The position numbers were made by a program, and so were the translations under genes. From the NCBI RefSeq assembly GCF_020171365.1, contig NZ_JAIUZO010000002.1:1364001-1428000 (forward strand): 64,000 bases of DNA, read 5' to 3'. This stretch comes from Qipengyuania gaetbuli. Its GTDB lineage: Bacteria > Pseudomonadota > Alphaproteobacteria > Sphingomonadales > Sphingomonadaceae. Of this stretch, positions 1-9,445 are shown piece by piece (position 1 is the stretch's first letter; each line of letters opens with the position of its first letter). The notes beneath the pieces were generated by a model. The model was not told where the DNA came from. It saw only the letters and a program-made list of their open reading frames with translations, and ran no database searches.

Positions 1-78
1 CGTTCGGGCATGCAGGGCCTTCGTGTCACGCGCATCCAGCACTACCGCGACCTGTACGAACGCCAGTTCAAGTACTGA
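1..78 (+). CDS. C-terminal fragment of an unidentified protein
   Basis: The first 78 bases read in frame 1 as the last 25 residues of a protein that begins before the window, ending FKY and TGA. The tail is basic and aromatic-rich (motif HYRDLYERQ). I do not recognise the family from so short a piece. It lies upstream of the GlsB-type gene on the same strand with about 140 bases between them. Confidence 0.5.
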   Translation, partial: RSGMQGLRVTRIQHYRDLYERQFKY

Positions 79-97
79 GCCCTAGCCCGCGCCTGCG

Positions 98-122
98 GGA
101 ACCAATCGAGAATCCAGCCGCT
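98..122 (+). promoter_or_regulatory. Candidate EcfG-type stress promoter upstream of the GlsB-like gene
   Basis: GGAAC at 98-102, a 16-base spacer, then CGCT at 119-122. The alphaproteobacterial general-stress sigma factor EcfG recognises GGAAC-N16/17-CGTT, so the -35 is exact and the -10 matches 3 of 4. The downstream gene belongs to a stress-associated membrane family. This is inference from the motif. Confidence 0.35.
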
Positions 123-217
123 TGCTATCTAACCCCGGGGCAGTAGTATCCCGGGTGTTCTCCGTCACTTTGCCTCTGTTTCAGGGGAGGACGACGGCAA
201 AAGCAGGAGGATTATCA

Positions 218-484
218 ATGGGTTGGATTATTGCACTTATCGTTGGCGGTATCGCTGGCTGGCTCGCGAGCCTGGTCATGAACCGTGACGCATCAATGGG
301 CATCTTCTGGAACATCGTCGTCGGTTGTATCGGCTCGGTGATCGGCAATCTCATCGCCGGACCGCTGCTCGGCATTTCCGGCAGCGTCCAGGAATTCTCG
401 CTGACCGGCCTCATCATCGCCATCGTCGGCGCTGTGGTGCTGCTGGGCATTGCGAACCTCGTGCAGCGCGGCCGCGTCCGCTAA
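218..484 (+). CDS. GlsB/YeaQ/YmgE family stress-response membrane protein
   Basis: An 88-residue, very hydrophobic, glycine-rich protein with three predicted membrane helices (roughly residues 3-20, 27-48 and 60-80). It starts MGWIIALIVGGIAGWLAS, the typical opening of the transglycosylase-associated/GlsB family. These are small inner-membrane proteins often induced by general or envelope stress; the biochemical role is not established. The ATG at 218 is chosen over an upstream ATG at 122 because a good AGGAGG ribosome site sits at 205-210 and the protein then matches the family length. A candidate EcfG-type promoter lies about 100 bases upstream and a strong terminator follows. Confidence 0.85.
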   Translation: MGWIIALIVGGIAGWLASLVMNRDASMGIFWNIVVGCIGSVIGNLIAGPLLGISGSVQEFSLTGLIIAIVGAVVLLGIANLVQRGRVR

Positions 485-510
485 ACGAGAAGACGATACG
501 AAATGCGAAG

Positions 511-539
511 GGGCGGCGGGGCAACCTGCCGCCCTTTTT
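511..539 (+). terminator. Rho-independent terminator after the GlsB-like gene
   Basis: Inverted repeat GGGCGGC (511-517) / GCCGCCC (528-534) with a 10-base loop, followed by TTTTT. It lies 27 bases after the stop codon of the GlsB-type gene. Confidence 0.85.
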
Positions 540-698
540 GTCTGGCGCATTCGTCAGGCGAGATAGCCCCTTCATAGAGAGCGCCATTGCCCTCTCTTAC
601 AGGCAGTTCTAGGGCCGACATGCGCAGTCTTGCGGATTGTGCTTTACTCGACTAATACAGTGGTCGAGAACAGGGCTGCGACCATTCGGGGCAAAACG

Positions 699-1883
699 AT
701 GAATTACGAGGCAGGCATCCAATCCGAGATCGACGACACGTCGAGCGTAGAATTCGACGAAGGAGGTAGCGTGTCGCGCCTTGCACGAAACAAGAAGCCC
801 CTGATTATCGGCGCGATTATCCTTCTCGCGGCCGCAATCGGCGCATACCTCATGCTTTCCTCGGCGCCTGCCGATCCGAACGCCGGCCAGGCGCAGGCCC
901 CTGCCGTCAGCGTCGTCGCGCCCGGTCGCATGACCATCGCAGGTGAAATCACTGCCACCGGCACGCTCGCTGCCCGCCGCGAAATGCCCGTGGGCGTCGT
1001 GGGAGAAGGTGGCCGCGTCGTCTCCGTCCCGGTCGAGCAGGGCAGCTGGGTGCAGGCCGGGCAGGTGCTCGCCGTGATCGACCGTTCGGTCCAGACGCAG
1101 CAGGCGCAGAGTGCCGCTGCCCAGATTCAGGTAGCACAGGCCGATGCCAATCTCGCGCAGGCCAATCTCGACCGCGCGCTCCAGCTGGTCGAGCGCGGTT
1201 TCGTTTCCAAGGCCGATGTCGACCGCCTGACGGCGACCCGCGATGCAGCCGTTGCTCGCGTGCGTGTGGCGCAGGCCTCGCTTCGCGAACTGCAGGCCCG
1301 CAATGCGCGCCTCAACATCGTCGCGCCTGCCGCCGGTCTCGTGCTCGAACGCAATGTCGAACCCGGCCAGACAGTCAGCGGCGGTTCGCAGCCGCTGTTC
1401 CGCATCGCCAAGGGCGGCGAGATGGAAATGCTGGCCCGTCTCGGCGAAATCGAGCTGTCGCGCATCACGGCTGGCGAAAGCGCCGAAGTGACGCCGGTCG
1501 GTTCGGAAAAGAGCTTCACCGGCCAGATCTGGCAGGTCGCCCCGACCATCAACGCGCAGGACCGCCAGGGCACGGCGCGCATCGCGCTGCCCTATGCCCC
1601 TGAACTGCGCCCGGGCGGCTTCGCCACGGCGCTGATCAAGAGCGGCACGATCGTCGCCCCGATCCTGCCCGAAAGCGCGATCATGTCGGACGACAGCGAA
1701 AGCTACGTCTTCATCGTCGGTGACGACAACAGGGTTGCCCGCCGCCCGATCAAGCTGGGCAATGTCACGTCCAACGGCATCGTCATTCGCGAAGGCCTGA
1801 CCGGACAGGAACGGGTCGTGCTGCGCGCCGGCGGCTTCCTCAACGAAGGCGAGACGGTGAAGCCGGTCGTCGAGAAGAAGTGA
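699..1883 (+). CDS. RND efflux system periplasmic adaptor subunit (membrane fusion protein)
   Basis: A 394-residue HlyD/AcrA-type adaptor linking an inner-membrane RND pump to an outer-membrane channel. A single N-terminal membrane anchor (about residues 34-56) is followed by a split barrel-sandwich lipoyl domain (first half around the motif VEQGSWVQAGQVLAVID), an alpha-helical hairpin rich in A and Q (about 125-195), the second lipoyl half (IVAPAAGLVLERNVEPGQ), a beta-barrel domain and a membrane-proximal domain. The ATG at 699 is preferred; an in-frame TTG at 630 would add an unlikely leader. The RND permease follows after 13 bases, so the two form an operon. No outer-membrane channel gene is seen beside them. 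Substrates cannot be read from the sequence. Confidence 0.9.
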   Translation: MNYEAGIQSEIDDTSSVEFDEGGSVSRLARNKKPLIIGAIILLAAAIGAYLMLSSAPADPNAGQAQAPAVSVVAPGRMTIAGEITATGTLAARREMPVGVVGEGGRVVSVPVEQGSWVQAGQVLAVIDRSVQTQQAQSAAAQIQVAQADANLAQANLDRALQLVERGFVSKADVDRLTATRDAAVARVRVAQASLRELQARNARLNIVAPAAGLVLERNVEPGQTVSGGSQPLFRIAKGGEMEMLARLGEIELSRITAGESAEVTPVGSEKSFTGQIWQVAPTINAQDRQGTARIALPYAPELRPGGFATALIKSGTIVAPILPESAIMSDDSESYVFIVGDDNRVARRPIKLGNVTSNGIVIREGLTGQERVVLRAGGFLNEGETVKPVVEKK

Positions 1884-1896
1884 CGGGAGCCGGCAG

Positions 1897-4800
1897 GTGA
1901 ATTTCCGCAACATCTCCGCATGGTCGATCCGTAACCCGATCATTCCGATTATCCTGTTCATCGGGCTGATGCTGGCCGGCATCATGAGCTTTTCGGACAT
2001 GGAGGTGCAGCAGCAGCCCGATATCGAATTCCCCGGCGTGACCGTGGGCATTTCGCAGCCCGGCGCCGCTCCGACGGAAATCGAGAACCAGATCACCCAG
2101 CGCGTGGAATCCGCCGTGCGCGGCGTGGAAGGGGTGAAGAACCTCAACTCCACTGCCAGCGAAGGCTTCTCCTCGACCTTCATCGAATTCGAGATCGGCC
2201 ACGACATCGGCCAGGCCGTGAACGAGGTCGAAACCGCCATCGGCCAGATCCGCGGCGAACTGCCGGACGGCATTCTCGAACCGCGCGTCCAGCGCGTGCA
2301 GACCTCGTCCGAACCGATCGGCTATTTCGCCATCAGCGCGCCCGACATGACGCTCGAGCAGCTCAGCTGGTTCGTCGACGATACGGTCGCCAAGCGCCTG
2401 CTCGGCATCGAGGGCATGGCCGAAGTGAGCCGCGGCGGCGGAGTGGAGCGCGAGATCCTCGTAATCCTCGATCCTGCCCGCATGCAGTCGCTCGGCGTCA
2501 CCGCCAGCCAGGTCAACGGCGCGCTGCGGCAGAACAATCTCAACGCTGCCGGTGGCCAGGCGGAAATCGCCGGATCGCGCCAGTCGGTCCGTGTGCTCGG
2601 CAATGCCGATACCGCATATGCGCTCTCGCAGGTCCAGGTCGCCATCGGCGGCGGCCGCACGGTCAAGCTCTCCGATGTCGCCGAAGTGCGCGACAGTTTC
2701 GGCGAGGTCCGCTCGCTCGGCAAGATCGACGGTCGCCAGGTCGTGACCTTCAGCCTCACCCGCGCTCGCGGCGCATCGGACGTCAGCGTCTACGACAATG
2801 CGGTCGAAGAGCTGGAGAAGATCAAGGAAGAGAACCCGGGCATCGAATTCACCCGCCTGTTCACTTCGGTCGACTATACCAAGGCGCAGTACGACAGCTC
2901 CATCGCGGCGATGATCGAAGGCGCGATCCTGGCGGTCGTCGTGGTGTTCTTCTTCCTGCGCGACTGGCGCGCGACCTTCATTTCCGCGCTGGCCATCCCG
3001 CTTTCGGCCATCCCAACCTTCTGGGTCATGGATCTGCTCGGTTTTACCCTGAACCAGCTCTCGCTCCTCGCGCTCGGCCTCGTGGCCGGCGTGCTGGTCG
3101 ACGATGCGATCGTGGAAATCGAGAACATCGTCAGACACATGCGAATGGGCAAGACGGCCTACCAGGCCTCGATCGACGCAGCCGACGAAATCGGCCTGCC
3201 GGTGGTCGCCACCACTGCCTCGATCGTTGCGGTCTTCCTGCCGGTCGGCCTGATGCCGGGCGTGTCGGGCCAGTTCTTCAAGAACTTCGGCCTCACTGTC
3301 GTCGCATCGGTGACCATGTCGCTGCTCGTCGCGCGCATGATCACGCCGATGGTTGCGGCCTACTTCCTCAAGGCCAAGGGCCATGCCTCGCACGGCGAAG
3401 GCCCGATGATGGACAGGTACGAGCGGCTGCTGCGCTGGACGCTCGACCGCAGCGGCGCCGACCGCGCGCGTGCCGGCATCCAGCCGGCCCGCTTCCACTG
3501 GTACTATGCATTCGGCGGCCTCGTGATGTTCGGCATCATCGCCATAGCCTGGCTCGGAGGTCTTTTCGGCACGGTCATGGGGCTGAATTCTGTAATCGGC
3601 GGGATGACCGATATTGGCTTCTGGAAGGGCCATCTCACGATGCTGCCCGACTGGATGTCGCAGGCGATCGGCTTCTTCATCGCCTTCCCGACCATGCTGC
3701 TGTTCCTCGGGCTGGGTTTCTTCGTCGGCTTCCTCGCCGCAAAGTTCGTCGCCTGGGTGATGGGACTGGCCTCGCGCCTGTTCGGCGGTGAGTATCGCCA
3801 GTGGTTCGGCATGAGGCTCGATCGCTTCGCGGCGCGCATGCGCGACCACCGCGTATGGATGCTGGGCGTCGGCTTTGCCGCGCTTATCCTCACCGGCCTC
3901 GTCGGCGCAGCGCTTCCGGGCCAGTTCTTCCCCGATTCCGATGGCGACTTCAGCCGCGTGCGCATCGAGATGGTGCCGGGCACCACGCTCGAACAGACCG
4001 AGCGCGTGGCCGACCGCGTCGCGAGCATCGTGGGAGAGGATCCCGACGTGGAGGCCGCGCTCCAGCGCGTGAACGAGGGCAATGCCCGCCTCTTCATCAC
4101 GCTGAAGGACGACCGCAAGAAGACCCAGCAGGAATTCGAGCGGAACCTGACGCCTGTCTTCCAGGACATCCCCGATGCCCGCGTGACCTTCCAGTCCAAC
4201 CAGGGCGGCGGCGGCACAGGCCGACCGATCTCGGTGATGCTGTCGGGTAGCGATCCCAAGACGCTGGATGCGACCGCGGCGACGCTGGTCGAGCAGATGA
4301 AGGGCGTGAAGGGCCTTGTCGCCCCGCGCATCGAGGCGGACATGCGTCGCCCCGAAATCCTCATCAAGCCGCGTCTCGACCTTGCCGCGCAGCTCGGTGT
4401 GACCACGGCCGCGCTCAGCCAGACTATCCGTATCGCCACGCTCGGCGATATCGACCAGAACGCCGCCAAGTTCTCGCTGTCCGACCGCCAGGTGCCGATC
4501 CGCGTGCGCCTGCCCGAGGAATCGCGCCAGGACATCGCGACGATCCAGAACCTGCCCGTGCCGACCTCGATCGGCGGCTCGGTGCCGCTGAGCCGTGTTG
4601 CCGAAATCAGCTTCGGTTCGGGTCCGACCTCGATCCAGCGCTACAATCAGAACCGCCGCATCTTCGTGGGCGCCGACCTCGAGCCGGACATGGCGAAGGG
4701 CGATGCGATGCAGGCCATCAATGCCCTGCCAATCATGCAAGACCTCCCTTCGGGCGTGTCCAATGCGCCGTTTGGCGAGGACGAGTGGCAGCAGGAAATG

Positions 4801-5400
4801 ATGGTCAATTTCCAGATAGCCCTGTTGTCCGGCATGCTGCTGGTCTTCGCCGTGCTGGTGCTGCTTTACCACCGCTTCGTGTCGCCGCTGGTCAACATGA
4901 CCTCGCTGCTGCTCGCGCCGCTTGGCGGCCTGCTCCTGATCTGGGCGATCGGGCAGCCGCTCTCCATGCCGGTCTTCATTGGCATCCTGATGCTGTTCGG
5001 CATCGTCGCGAAGAACTCGATCCTCTTGATCGACTTCGCGGTCGAGGAAATGGAACGCGGGGTCGAGAAGTTCGAGGCCATCGTCGATGCCGGCCGCAAG
5101 CGCGCACAGCCGATCGTCATGACCACGGTCGCTATGACTGCCGGCATGGTGCCTACCGCGCTCAGTCTTGCCGGCGACGGTGCGTGGCGCGCGCCGATGG
5201 GCTGGGTCGTGATCGGCGGCCTGATCCTTTCGACGCTGCTGACCCTGCTGATCGTGCCGGCCGGCTTCAGCCTTGCCGACGGCTTCGAAAAGCGCCTTGG
5301 TCCGTGGCTGCGCCAGCGGTTCCTGACCTACAAGCCGGGTGACGAGCACAAGCCCTTGCAGCCCCTTGGCGGGGAAGCCGGGATCGATCCGGCCGAGTGA
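1897..5400 (+). CDS. RND efflux transporter permease subunit, unusually long
   Basis: Proton-driven inner-membrane pump of the AcrB/MexB superfamily, 1167 residues with a GTG start preceded by GACGGGAG. The proton-relay aspartates are visible in the TM4 motif GVLVDDAIVEIEN, and the TM10 lysine in GIVAKNSILLIDFA. Two periplasmic porter halves are present. The family is usually about 1020-1060 residues; the excess lies in the central loop between TM6 and TM7 (about residues 517-625), which carries two added hydrophobic stretches (about 536-560 and 588-622). The adaptor gene lies 13 bases upstream and a DUF445 gene 13 bases downstream. Substrate unknown. Confidence 0.92.
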   Translation: MNFRNISAWSIRNPIIPIILFIGLMLAGIMSFSDMEVQQQPDIEFPGVTVGISQPGAAPTEIENQITQRVESAVRGVEGVKNLNSTASEGFSSTFIEFEIGHDIGQAVNEVETAIGQIRGELPDGILEPRVQRVQTSSEPIGYFAISAPDMTLEQLSWFVDDTVAKRLLGIEGMAEVSRGGGVEREILVILDPARMQSLGVTASQVNGALRQNNLNAAGGQAEIAGSRQSVRVLGNADTAYALSQVQVAIGGGRTVKLSDVAEVRDSFGEVRSLGKIDGRQVVTFSLTRARGASDVSVYDNAVEELEKIKEENPGIEFTRLFTSVDYTKAQYDSSIAAMIEGAILAVVVVFFFLRDWRATFISALAIPLSAIPTFWVMDLLGFTLNQLSLLALGLVAGVLVDDAIVEIENIVRHMRMGKTAYQASIDAADEIGLPVVATTASIVAVFLPVGLMPGVSGQFFKNFGLTVVASVTMSLLVARMITPMVAAYFLKAKGHASHGEGPMMDRYERLLRWTLDRSGADRARAGIQPARFHWYYAFGGLVMFGIIAIAWLGGLFGTVMGLNSVIGGMTDIGFWKGHLTMLPDWMSQAIGFFIAFPTMLLFLGLGFFVGFLAAKFVAWVMGLASRLFGGEYRQWFGMRLDRFAARMRDHRVWMLGVGFAALILTGLVGAALPGQFFPDSDGDFSRVRIEMVPGTTLEQTERVADRVASIVGEDPDVEAALQRVNEGNARLFITLKDDRKKTQQEFERNLTPVFQDIPDARVTFQSNQGGGGTGRPISVMLSGSDPKTLDATAATLVEQMKGVKGLVAPRIEADMRRPEILIKPRLDLAAQLGVTTAALSQTIRIATLGDIDQNAAKFSLSDRQVPIRVRLPEESRQDIATIQNLPVPTSIGGSVPLSRVAEISFGSGPTSIQRYNQNRRIFVGADLEPDMAKGDAMQAINALPIMQDLPSGVSNAPFGEDEWQQEMMVNFQIALLSGMLLVFAVLVLLYHRFVSPLVNMTSLLLAPLGGLLLIWAIGQPLSMPVFIGILMLFGIVAKNSILLIDFAVEEMERGVEKFEAIVDAGRKRAQPIVMTTVAMTAGMVPTALSLAGDGAWRAPMGWVVIGGLILSTLLTLLIVPAGFSLADGFEKRLGPWLRQRFLTYKPGDEHKPLQPLGGEAGIDPAE

Positions 5401-5413
5401 TCGTCGCCTGATC

Positions 5414-6694
5414 ATGGCGGGACTTTCCACCAGAACGACCGGCGCGGGAGTGGCTCCACTCCCGCCCGACCGCGCGCGGTCCATGCGCCGCGCCGCAACC
5501 GGCATGCTGGTGCTGATGGCCGCGATCTTCATCGCTTCGAGCCGCTATCTCGATGTGCATCCGGCATGGGGTTACATCCACGCCTTCGCCGAGGCCGCCA
5601 TGGTCGGCGGCCTTGCCGACTGGTTTGCCGTGACGGCGCTATTCCGCCGCCCGCTCGGATTGCCGATCCCGCACACCGCGATCATTCCAGAGAACAAGGA
5701 CCGCATCGCCGATACGATGGCGGACTTCCTGCGCAGCAATTTCCTCACCCCCCAGGTCGTCGCGCGACGCATGGGGTCGATGAACCTTGCAGGCGCGGTC
5801 GGCAGCTATCTCGCCGATCCCAAGGCAGCTCAGGACACGCGCATTAGGGCAGGTGCAGGCGAACTCGCGGTCGAAGTCCTCGAATCGCTCGATCCCGACA
5901 GGCTGGGCACGCAGGTCCGCAGCGGCATCGCAGCGCAGCTGGAAAAGCTCGAGATCGCGCCACTGCTCGGCGGCATGCTGGACGCGATGATTGCCGACGG
6001 GCGGCACAAGCCGCTGATCGACAAGATCATCCGCTGGGCGGGGCTGGTGCTGGAGGACAACGAGGCGCTGGTACGCGACATGGTCCACCGCCGTGCCAAT
6101 GCCGTGCTGCGCTTTACCGGGCTCGACGAACGGCTCGCAAACTCCGTCATCGACGGTCTCTACAAGCTGCTCGCCGAGGTGCTGGTCGATCCGCAGCACC
6201 CGCTGCGCGACAAGATCGAGGAAGGCCTGCAGGAACTCGCCAAGGGCCTGCGCGAAGATCCCGAGATGCAGGAACGGGTCGAGCGTATGAAGCGCGAGCT
6301 GCTGCACAACCCGGCCATTGCCGATTGGTGGCAAGGGGTATGGGAGCGCATTCGGGCCCGCCTGATCCGCTCGATCCGCGATTCGGGCGGGACGGGTCCC
6401 GGTTATCTCGGCGAGACGCTGGCAGAGCTTGGCGCGGCCCTGCGCGATGACGAACGACTACAGATGCAGGTCAACCGCTTTGCCCGCCGCACTGCCGTCG
6501 GCATCGCCACGCGCTATGGCGACCAGATCGTGCAACTGGTATCGGAAACGGTGCGCCGCTGGGATGCAACCACGCTGACCGACCGGGTGGAAGGCGCAGT
6601 CGGCCGCGATCTCCAGTTCATCCGCATCAACGGCACGCTGGTCGGCGGCCTCGTTGGCGTGACCCTTCACGCGATTAGCGAGGCGATCGCCTGA
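5414..6694 (+). CDS. DUF445 family membrane-associated protein
   Basis: A 426-residue protein of the DUF445 (YjiN-like) family. One clear membrane segment lies near the N-terminus (about residues 26-45), followed by the family signature region with GGLADWFAVTALFRRPLG and IPHTAIIPENKDRIADTM. The rest is helical and charged, with a second hydrophobic stretch at the extreme C-terminus (GTLVGGLVGVTLHAI). The function of the family is not established. The ATG at 5414 is chosen because it leaves 13 bases to the permease stop and starts just before the conserved region. It is probably co-transcribed with the efflux genes. Confidence 0.82.
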   Translation: MAGLSTRTTGAGVAPLPPDRARSMRRAATGMLVLMAAIFIASSRYLDVHPAWGYIHAFAEAAMVGGLADWFAVTALFRRPLGLPIPHTAIIPENKDRIADTMADFLRSNFLTPQVVARRMGSMNLAGAVGSYLADPKAAQDTRIRAGAGELAVEVLESLDPDRLGTQVRSGIAAQLEKLEIAPLLGGMLDAMIADGRHKPLIDKIIRWAGLVLEDNEALVRDMVHRRANAVLRFTGLDERLANSVIDGLYKLLAEVLVDPQHPLRDKIEEGLQELAKGLREDPEMQERVERMKRELLHNPAIADWWQGVWERIRARLIRSIRDSGGTGPGYLGETLAELGAALRDDERLQMQVNRFARRTAVGIATRYGDQIVQLVSETVRRWDATTLTDRVEGAVGRDLQFIRINGTLVGGLVGVTLHAISEAIA

Positions 6695-6721
6695 TCGACG
6701 CTGGCCGCCGGCCAACCTCGC

Positions 6722-7606
6722 TTACGATCCGCTCACGAACAGGACCGTGCTCGCCCAATAGCTGGCGACGGGTTCGCCCGCCGCATTGCGTGCAGGGGTG
6801 AACCGGCCCTTGCGGGTGAATTCCTTGCAGACGGTTTCGGGAAAAGCCGGGTCCGAATAGGAGGACTGGATCGTACAGTTGGTAATCTGCCCTGCCTCGT
6901 CGATGCCGAGCCTGAAGCGTACGGCGCCCGACAAATCCTTGCGCAATGCCTCGCTCGGATAGTCGTAGGTGTTGAACCATTGCGTGATGCGCCCGACCGG
7001 TTCGGGTCCGTCGACGATCGTGGCGATGGTTTCGGGATCGTAACCCCAGCTCTTCACCAGGCTCTCCAGGCAGTCGTCCATGGCCTTGAATCCTGCGGCC
7101 AGGCGTCCGGTTTCGAGCTTTACCTTTTTCGAGCTGCCGAGCTTCATGGTGAAACTGTCGGCTGCGGCTGCCGCATCATCTTCCGCCGCACGGTAGGCGA
7201 CCGTATCTGCCTCCGCGTCCTCGAGCGCTTTCTGCGTGTCAGGTGGCAGGATGCTGCCCGACCACTGCCACACCCTCTCGCCGTTCTCCAGATCACCGAA
7301 CAGCGGCCGCTCGACTTCGACCTCGTTTCCTTCGCCGAAGCTGTAGTGCAGCGACCTGACGCGCTTGTCGTAGAGGAGCTTGCCCGACGCGATGATCTCT
7401 ATGTTTGGCCCGGGGGCATATTTGGCCATTACGAGGAGGACCTGGTTCTCGCCTTCGCCGAACTTGCGTCCCAGGCGGCAGGCCTCCTTGCTGTAGTCGA
7501 GATTCCAGCTGCTTGCAGGCTGGAGGGCCACCGGCTCTGCCGCGGAAAGCGGAGCAGCTGCAAGTTGCAGTCCGGCAAGGACAAATAATGGCGTAACGAA
7601 TTTCAT
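6722..7606 (-). CDS. TonB C-terminal-domain periplasmic protein (energy transducer TonB family)
   Basis: A 294-residue exported protein. A signal peptide covers about residues 1-22 (hydrophobic core [15 protein letters not shown]). A 180-residue region without a recognised domain follows, then a TonB-like C-terminal domain (about 205-290) with the pattern [21 protein letters not shown] and a conserved [12 protein letters not shown] segment. It lacks the N-terminal membrane anchor and proline-rich spacer of a classical TonB, so it probably uses the TonB fold for something other than energising receptors. The ATG at 7604-7606 has GAGGGG about 10 bases upstream. It is convergent with the DUF445 gene. 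Confidence 0.7.
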   Translation of the reverse strand: MKFVTPLFVLAGLQLAAAPLSAAEPVALQPASSWNLDYSKEACRLGRKFGEGENQVLLVMAKYAPGPNIEIIASGKLLYDKRVRSLHYSFGEGNEVEVERPLFGDLENGERVWQWSGSILPPDTQKALEDAEADTVAYRAAEDDAAAAADSFTMKLGSSKKVKLETGRLAAGFKAMDDCLESLVKSWGYDPETIATIVDGPEPVGRITQWFNTYDYPSEALRKDLSGAVRFRLGIDEAGQITNCTIQSSYSDPAFPETVCKEFTRKGRFTPARNAAGEPVASYWASTVLFVSGS

Positions 7607-7648
7607 GGATGCGACCCCTCCTGCAAACGCTGGTGGGTGTACCATAAG

Positions 7649-7688
7649 AAAAGGGCGGCAATTCGCAATGGAATTGCCGCCCTTTTTT
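7649..7688 (-). terminator. Bidirectional terminator downstream of etfBA
   Basis: A 14-base perfect stem, AAGGGCGGCAATTC at 7651-7664 paired with its complement at 7671-7684, with a 6-base loop. Six T follow on the plus strand and a TTTTCTTAT stretch on the minus strand. It sits 15 bases beyond the etfA stop codon. Confidence 0.85.
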
Positions 7689-7702
7689 CGTTCGCGTTCT
7701 TG

Positions 7703-8632
7703 TCAGAGCTTCTGGGTCAGCTCGGGCACGATCTTGAACAGGTCGCCGACGAGACCGATGTCCGCGACCTGGAAGATCGGGGCGTCCTCGTCCTTGTTGA
7801 TCGCGATGATGGTCTTGGAATCCTTCATCCCGGCGAGGTGCTGGATCGCACCCGAAATGCCGATGGCGATGTAGACTTCCGGTGCCACGATCTTGCCGGT
7901 CTGGCCGACCTGGTAGTCGTTGGGAACATAGCCCGCATCGACCGCGGCGCGCGAGGCACCGATGCCTGCGCCGAGCTTGTCGGCGAGCGGAGTGATGAAT
8001 TCCTCGAAGGTCGCCGCGTCCTTCAGCGCGCGGCCACCCGAGACGATAACCTTGGCGCTGGTGAGCTCGGGACGATCGCTTTCGGCGATTTCGGCCGACA
8101 CAAAGCTCGACAGGCCGGCATCGCCGGGGCCTGCAACGTCTTCGATCGTGGCCGAGCCGCCTTCGGCAGCGGCCTTTTCGAAGGCGGTGCCGCGCACGGT
8201 TACGACCAGTTTGGGATCCGAGGATTCGACCGTTGCAATGGCGTTGCCGGCGTAGATCGGGCGGGTGAAGGTCTTGGGGCCTTCGACCGACAGGATGTCC
8301 GACACCTGCATCACGTCGAGCAGGGCAGCGACGCGCGGGGCGACGTTCTTGCCGGTGGTCGTGGCAGGAGCGACGAAGGCGTCGTGATGGCCCATGAGGT
8401 CGGCCACGAGCGGGGCGACGTTTTCGGCCAGCGCGTGTTCGTAGGCAGCGTTGTCGGCGAGGTGGACCTTGCCCACGCCGGCGACCTTGGCGGCCTGCTC
8501 GGCGACCGCGCGGCAGCCCGAGCCTGCAACCAGCAGGTGCACTTCACCCAGCTTGCCGGCAGCGGTGACGGCGGCCAGCGTTGCGTCCTTCATCTCGGCA
8601 TTGTCGTGTTCGACCCAGACGAGAGTTTTCAT
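7703..8632 (-). CDS. etfA: Electron transfer flavoprotein subunit alpha
   Basis: The 309-residue FAD-carrying subunit of ETF (FixB family), which takes electrons from acyl-CoA and related dehydrogenases and passes them to ETF:ubiquinone oxidoreductase. The N-terminal half is the alpha/beta ETF domain starting [11 protein letters not shown]. The C-terminal FAD-binding domain carries the [20 protein letters not shown] segment from residue 243 and [17 protein letters not shown] near the end. It lies 26 bases downstream of etfB. An acyl-CoA dehydrogenase that could feed it lies at 24.3 kb. ETF:quinone oxidoreductase is not in the window. Confidence 0.96.
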   Translation of the reverse strand: MKTLVWVEHDNAEMKDATLAAVTAAGKLGEVHLLVAGSGCRAVAEQAAKVAGVGKVHLADNAAYEHALAENVAPLVADLMGHHDAFVAPATTTGKNVAPRVAALLDVMQVSDILSVEGPKTFTRPIYAGNAIATVESSDPKLVVTVRGTAFEKAAAEGGSATIEDVAGPGDAGLSSFVSAEIAESDRPELTSAKVIVSGGRALKDAATFEEFITPLADKLGAGIGASRAAVDAGYVPNDYQVGQTGKIVAPEVYIAIGISGAIQHLAGMKDSKTIIAINKDEDAPIFQVADIGLVGDLFKIVPELTQKL

Positions 8633-8658
8633 AAGTCTATTCCTTTCCTGTCCGGGGT

Positions 8659-9405
8659 TCAGGCGATGCCGAGGGCTTTGATCTTGGCGACCAGCGCATC
8701 GACGTCCTCGACCTTTTCGCCTGCCTGGCGAACCGGCGGTTCGGAGACATTTGTGGTCTTGAGGCGCGGCGCGGTGTCGACGCCGTAATCTCCCGGGGTC
8801 TTGGTATCGAGCGGCTTCTTCTTGGCCTTCATGATGTTCGGCAGCGAAGCATAGCGCGGCTCGTTGAGGCGCAGGTCGGTGGTGACGATCGCGGGAAGCG
8901 ACAGCTTCACGGTCTCGAGACCGCCGTCGACTTCGCGCTTCACGGTGACGCTATCGCCTTCGACTGCGACCGTGTTGGCGAAGGTGCCCTGCGGACGGCC
9001 CATCAGGGCGGCGAGCATCTGGCCGGTCTGGTTCGAATCGTCGTCGATCGCCTGCTTGCCGAGCATCACGATGCCGGGCTGTTCTTCCTCGGCGATGGCC
9101 TTGAGGATCTTGGCGACGGCGAGAGGTTCGACTTCGTCGTCGGTTTCGACGAGGATCGCGCGGTCCGCACCCATGGCGAGCGCGGTGCGCAGCGTTTCCT
9201 GTGCCTTGGCCGGGCCGACGGACACGGCGATGATTTCTTCCGCCTTGCCCGCTTCCTTGATGCGGATAGCCTCTTCGACGGCGATTTCGTCGAAGGGGTT
9301 CATGCTCATCTTCACGTTGGCGAGGTCGACGCCCGACCCGTCCGCCTTCACGCGCGGCTTCACATTGTAGTCGATCACCCGCTTGACGGGCACGAGGATT
9401 TTCAT
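8659..9405 (-). CDS. etfB: Electron transfer flavoprotein subunit beta
   Basis: The 248-residue beta subunit of ETF (FixA family), the AMP-binding partner of EtfA. It begins [14 protein letters not shown], contains the adenine-nucleotide-binding ETF fold with [22 protein letters not shown] and the ETF-beta signature region [36 protein letters not shown] written here only as landmarks near residues 155-190. A good GAGGAAGG ribosome site precedes the ATG. The upstream region holds a 14-base perfect palindrome that may be the operator of the etfBA operon. Confidence 0.96.
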   Translation of the reverse strand: MKILVPVKRVIDYNVKPRVKADGSGVDLANVKMSMNPFDEIAVEEAIRIKEAGKAEEIIAVSVGPAKAQETLRTALAMGADRAILVETDDEVEPLAVAKILKAIAEEEQPGIVMLGKQAIDDDSNQTGQMLAALMGRPQGTFANTVAVEGDSVTVKREVDGGLETVKLSLPAIVTTDLRLNEPRYASLPNIMKAKKKPLDTKTPGDYGVDTAPRLKTTNVSEPPVRQAGEKVEDVDALVAKIKALGIA

Positions 9406-9445
9406 GGGTATTCCTTCCTCTGGATGTGTCTGGCGCCCACCTACC

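Noticed and set aside
134..158. CCCGGG-rich dyad before the GlsB-type gene
   Set aside because: The arms (CCCCGGG/CCCGGG) are imperfect, there is no T-run, and the motif is short; it could be a weak terminator of the upstream gene but support is thin.
609..2273. 554-residue minus-strand open frame opposite the RND adaptor
   Set aside because: Same codon-bias shadow; low-complexity composition and no ribosome site.
1840..5532. 1230-residue open frame on the minus strand opposite the RND permease
   Set aside because: Long antisense frames are expected in high-GC genes with strong third-position bias. The translation is rich in D, R, H and Q with no recognisable domain, and the plus-strand gene is certain.
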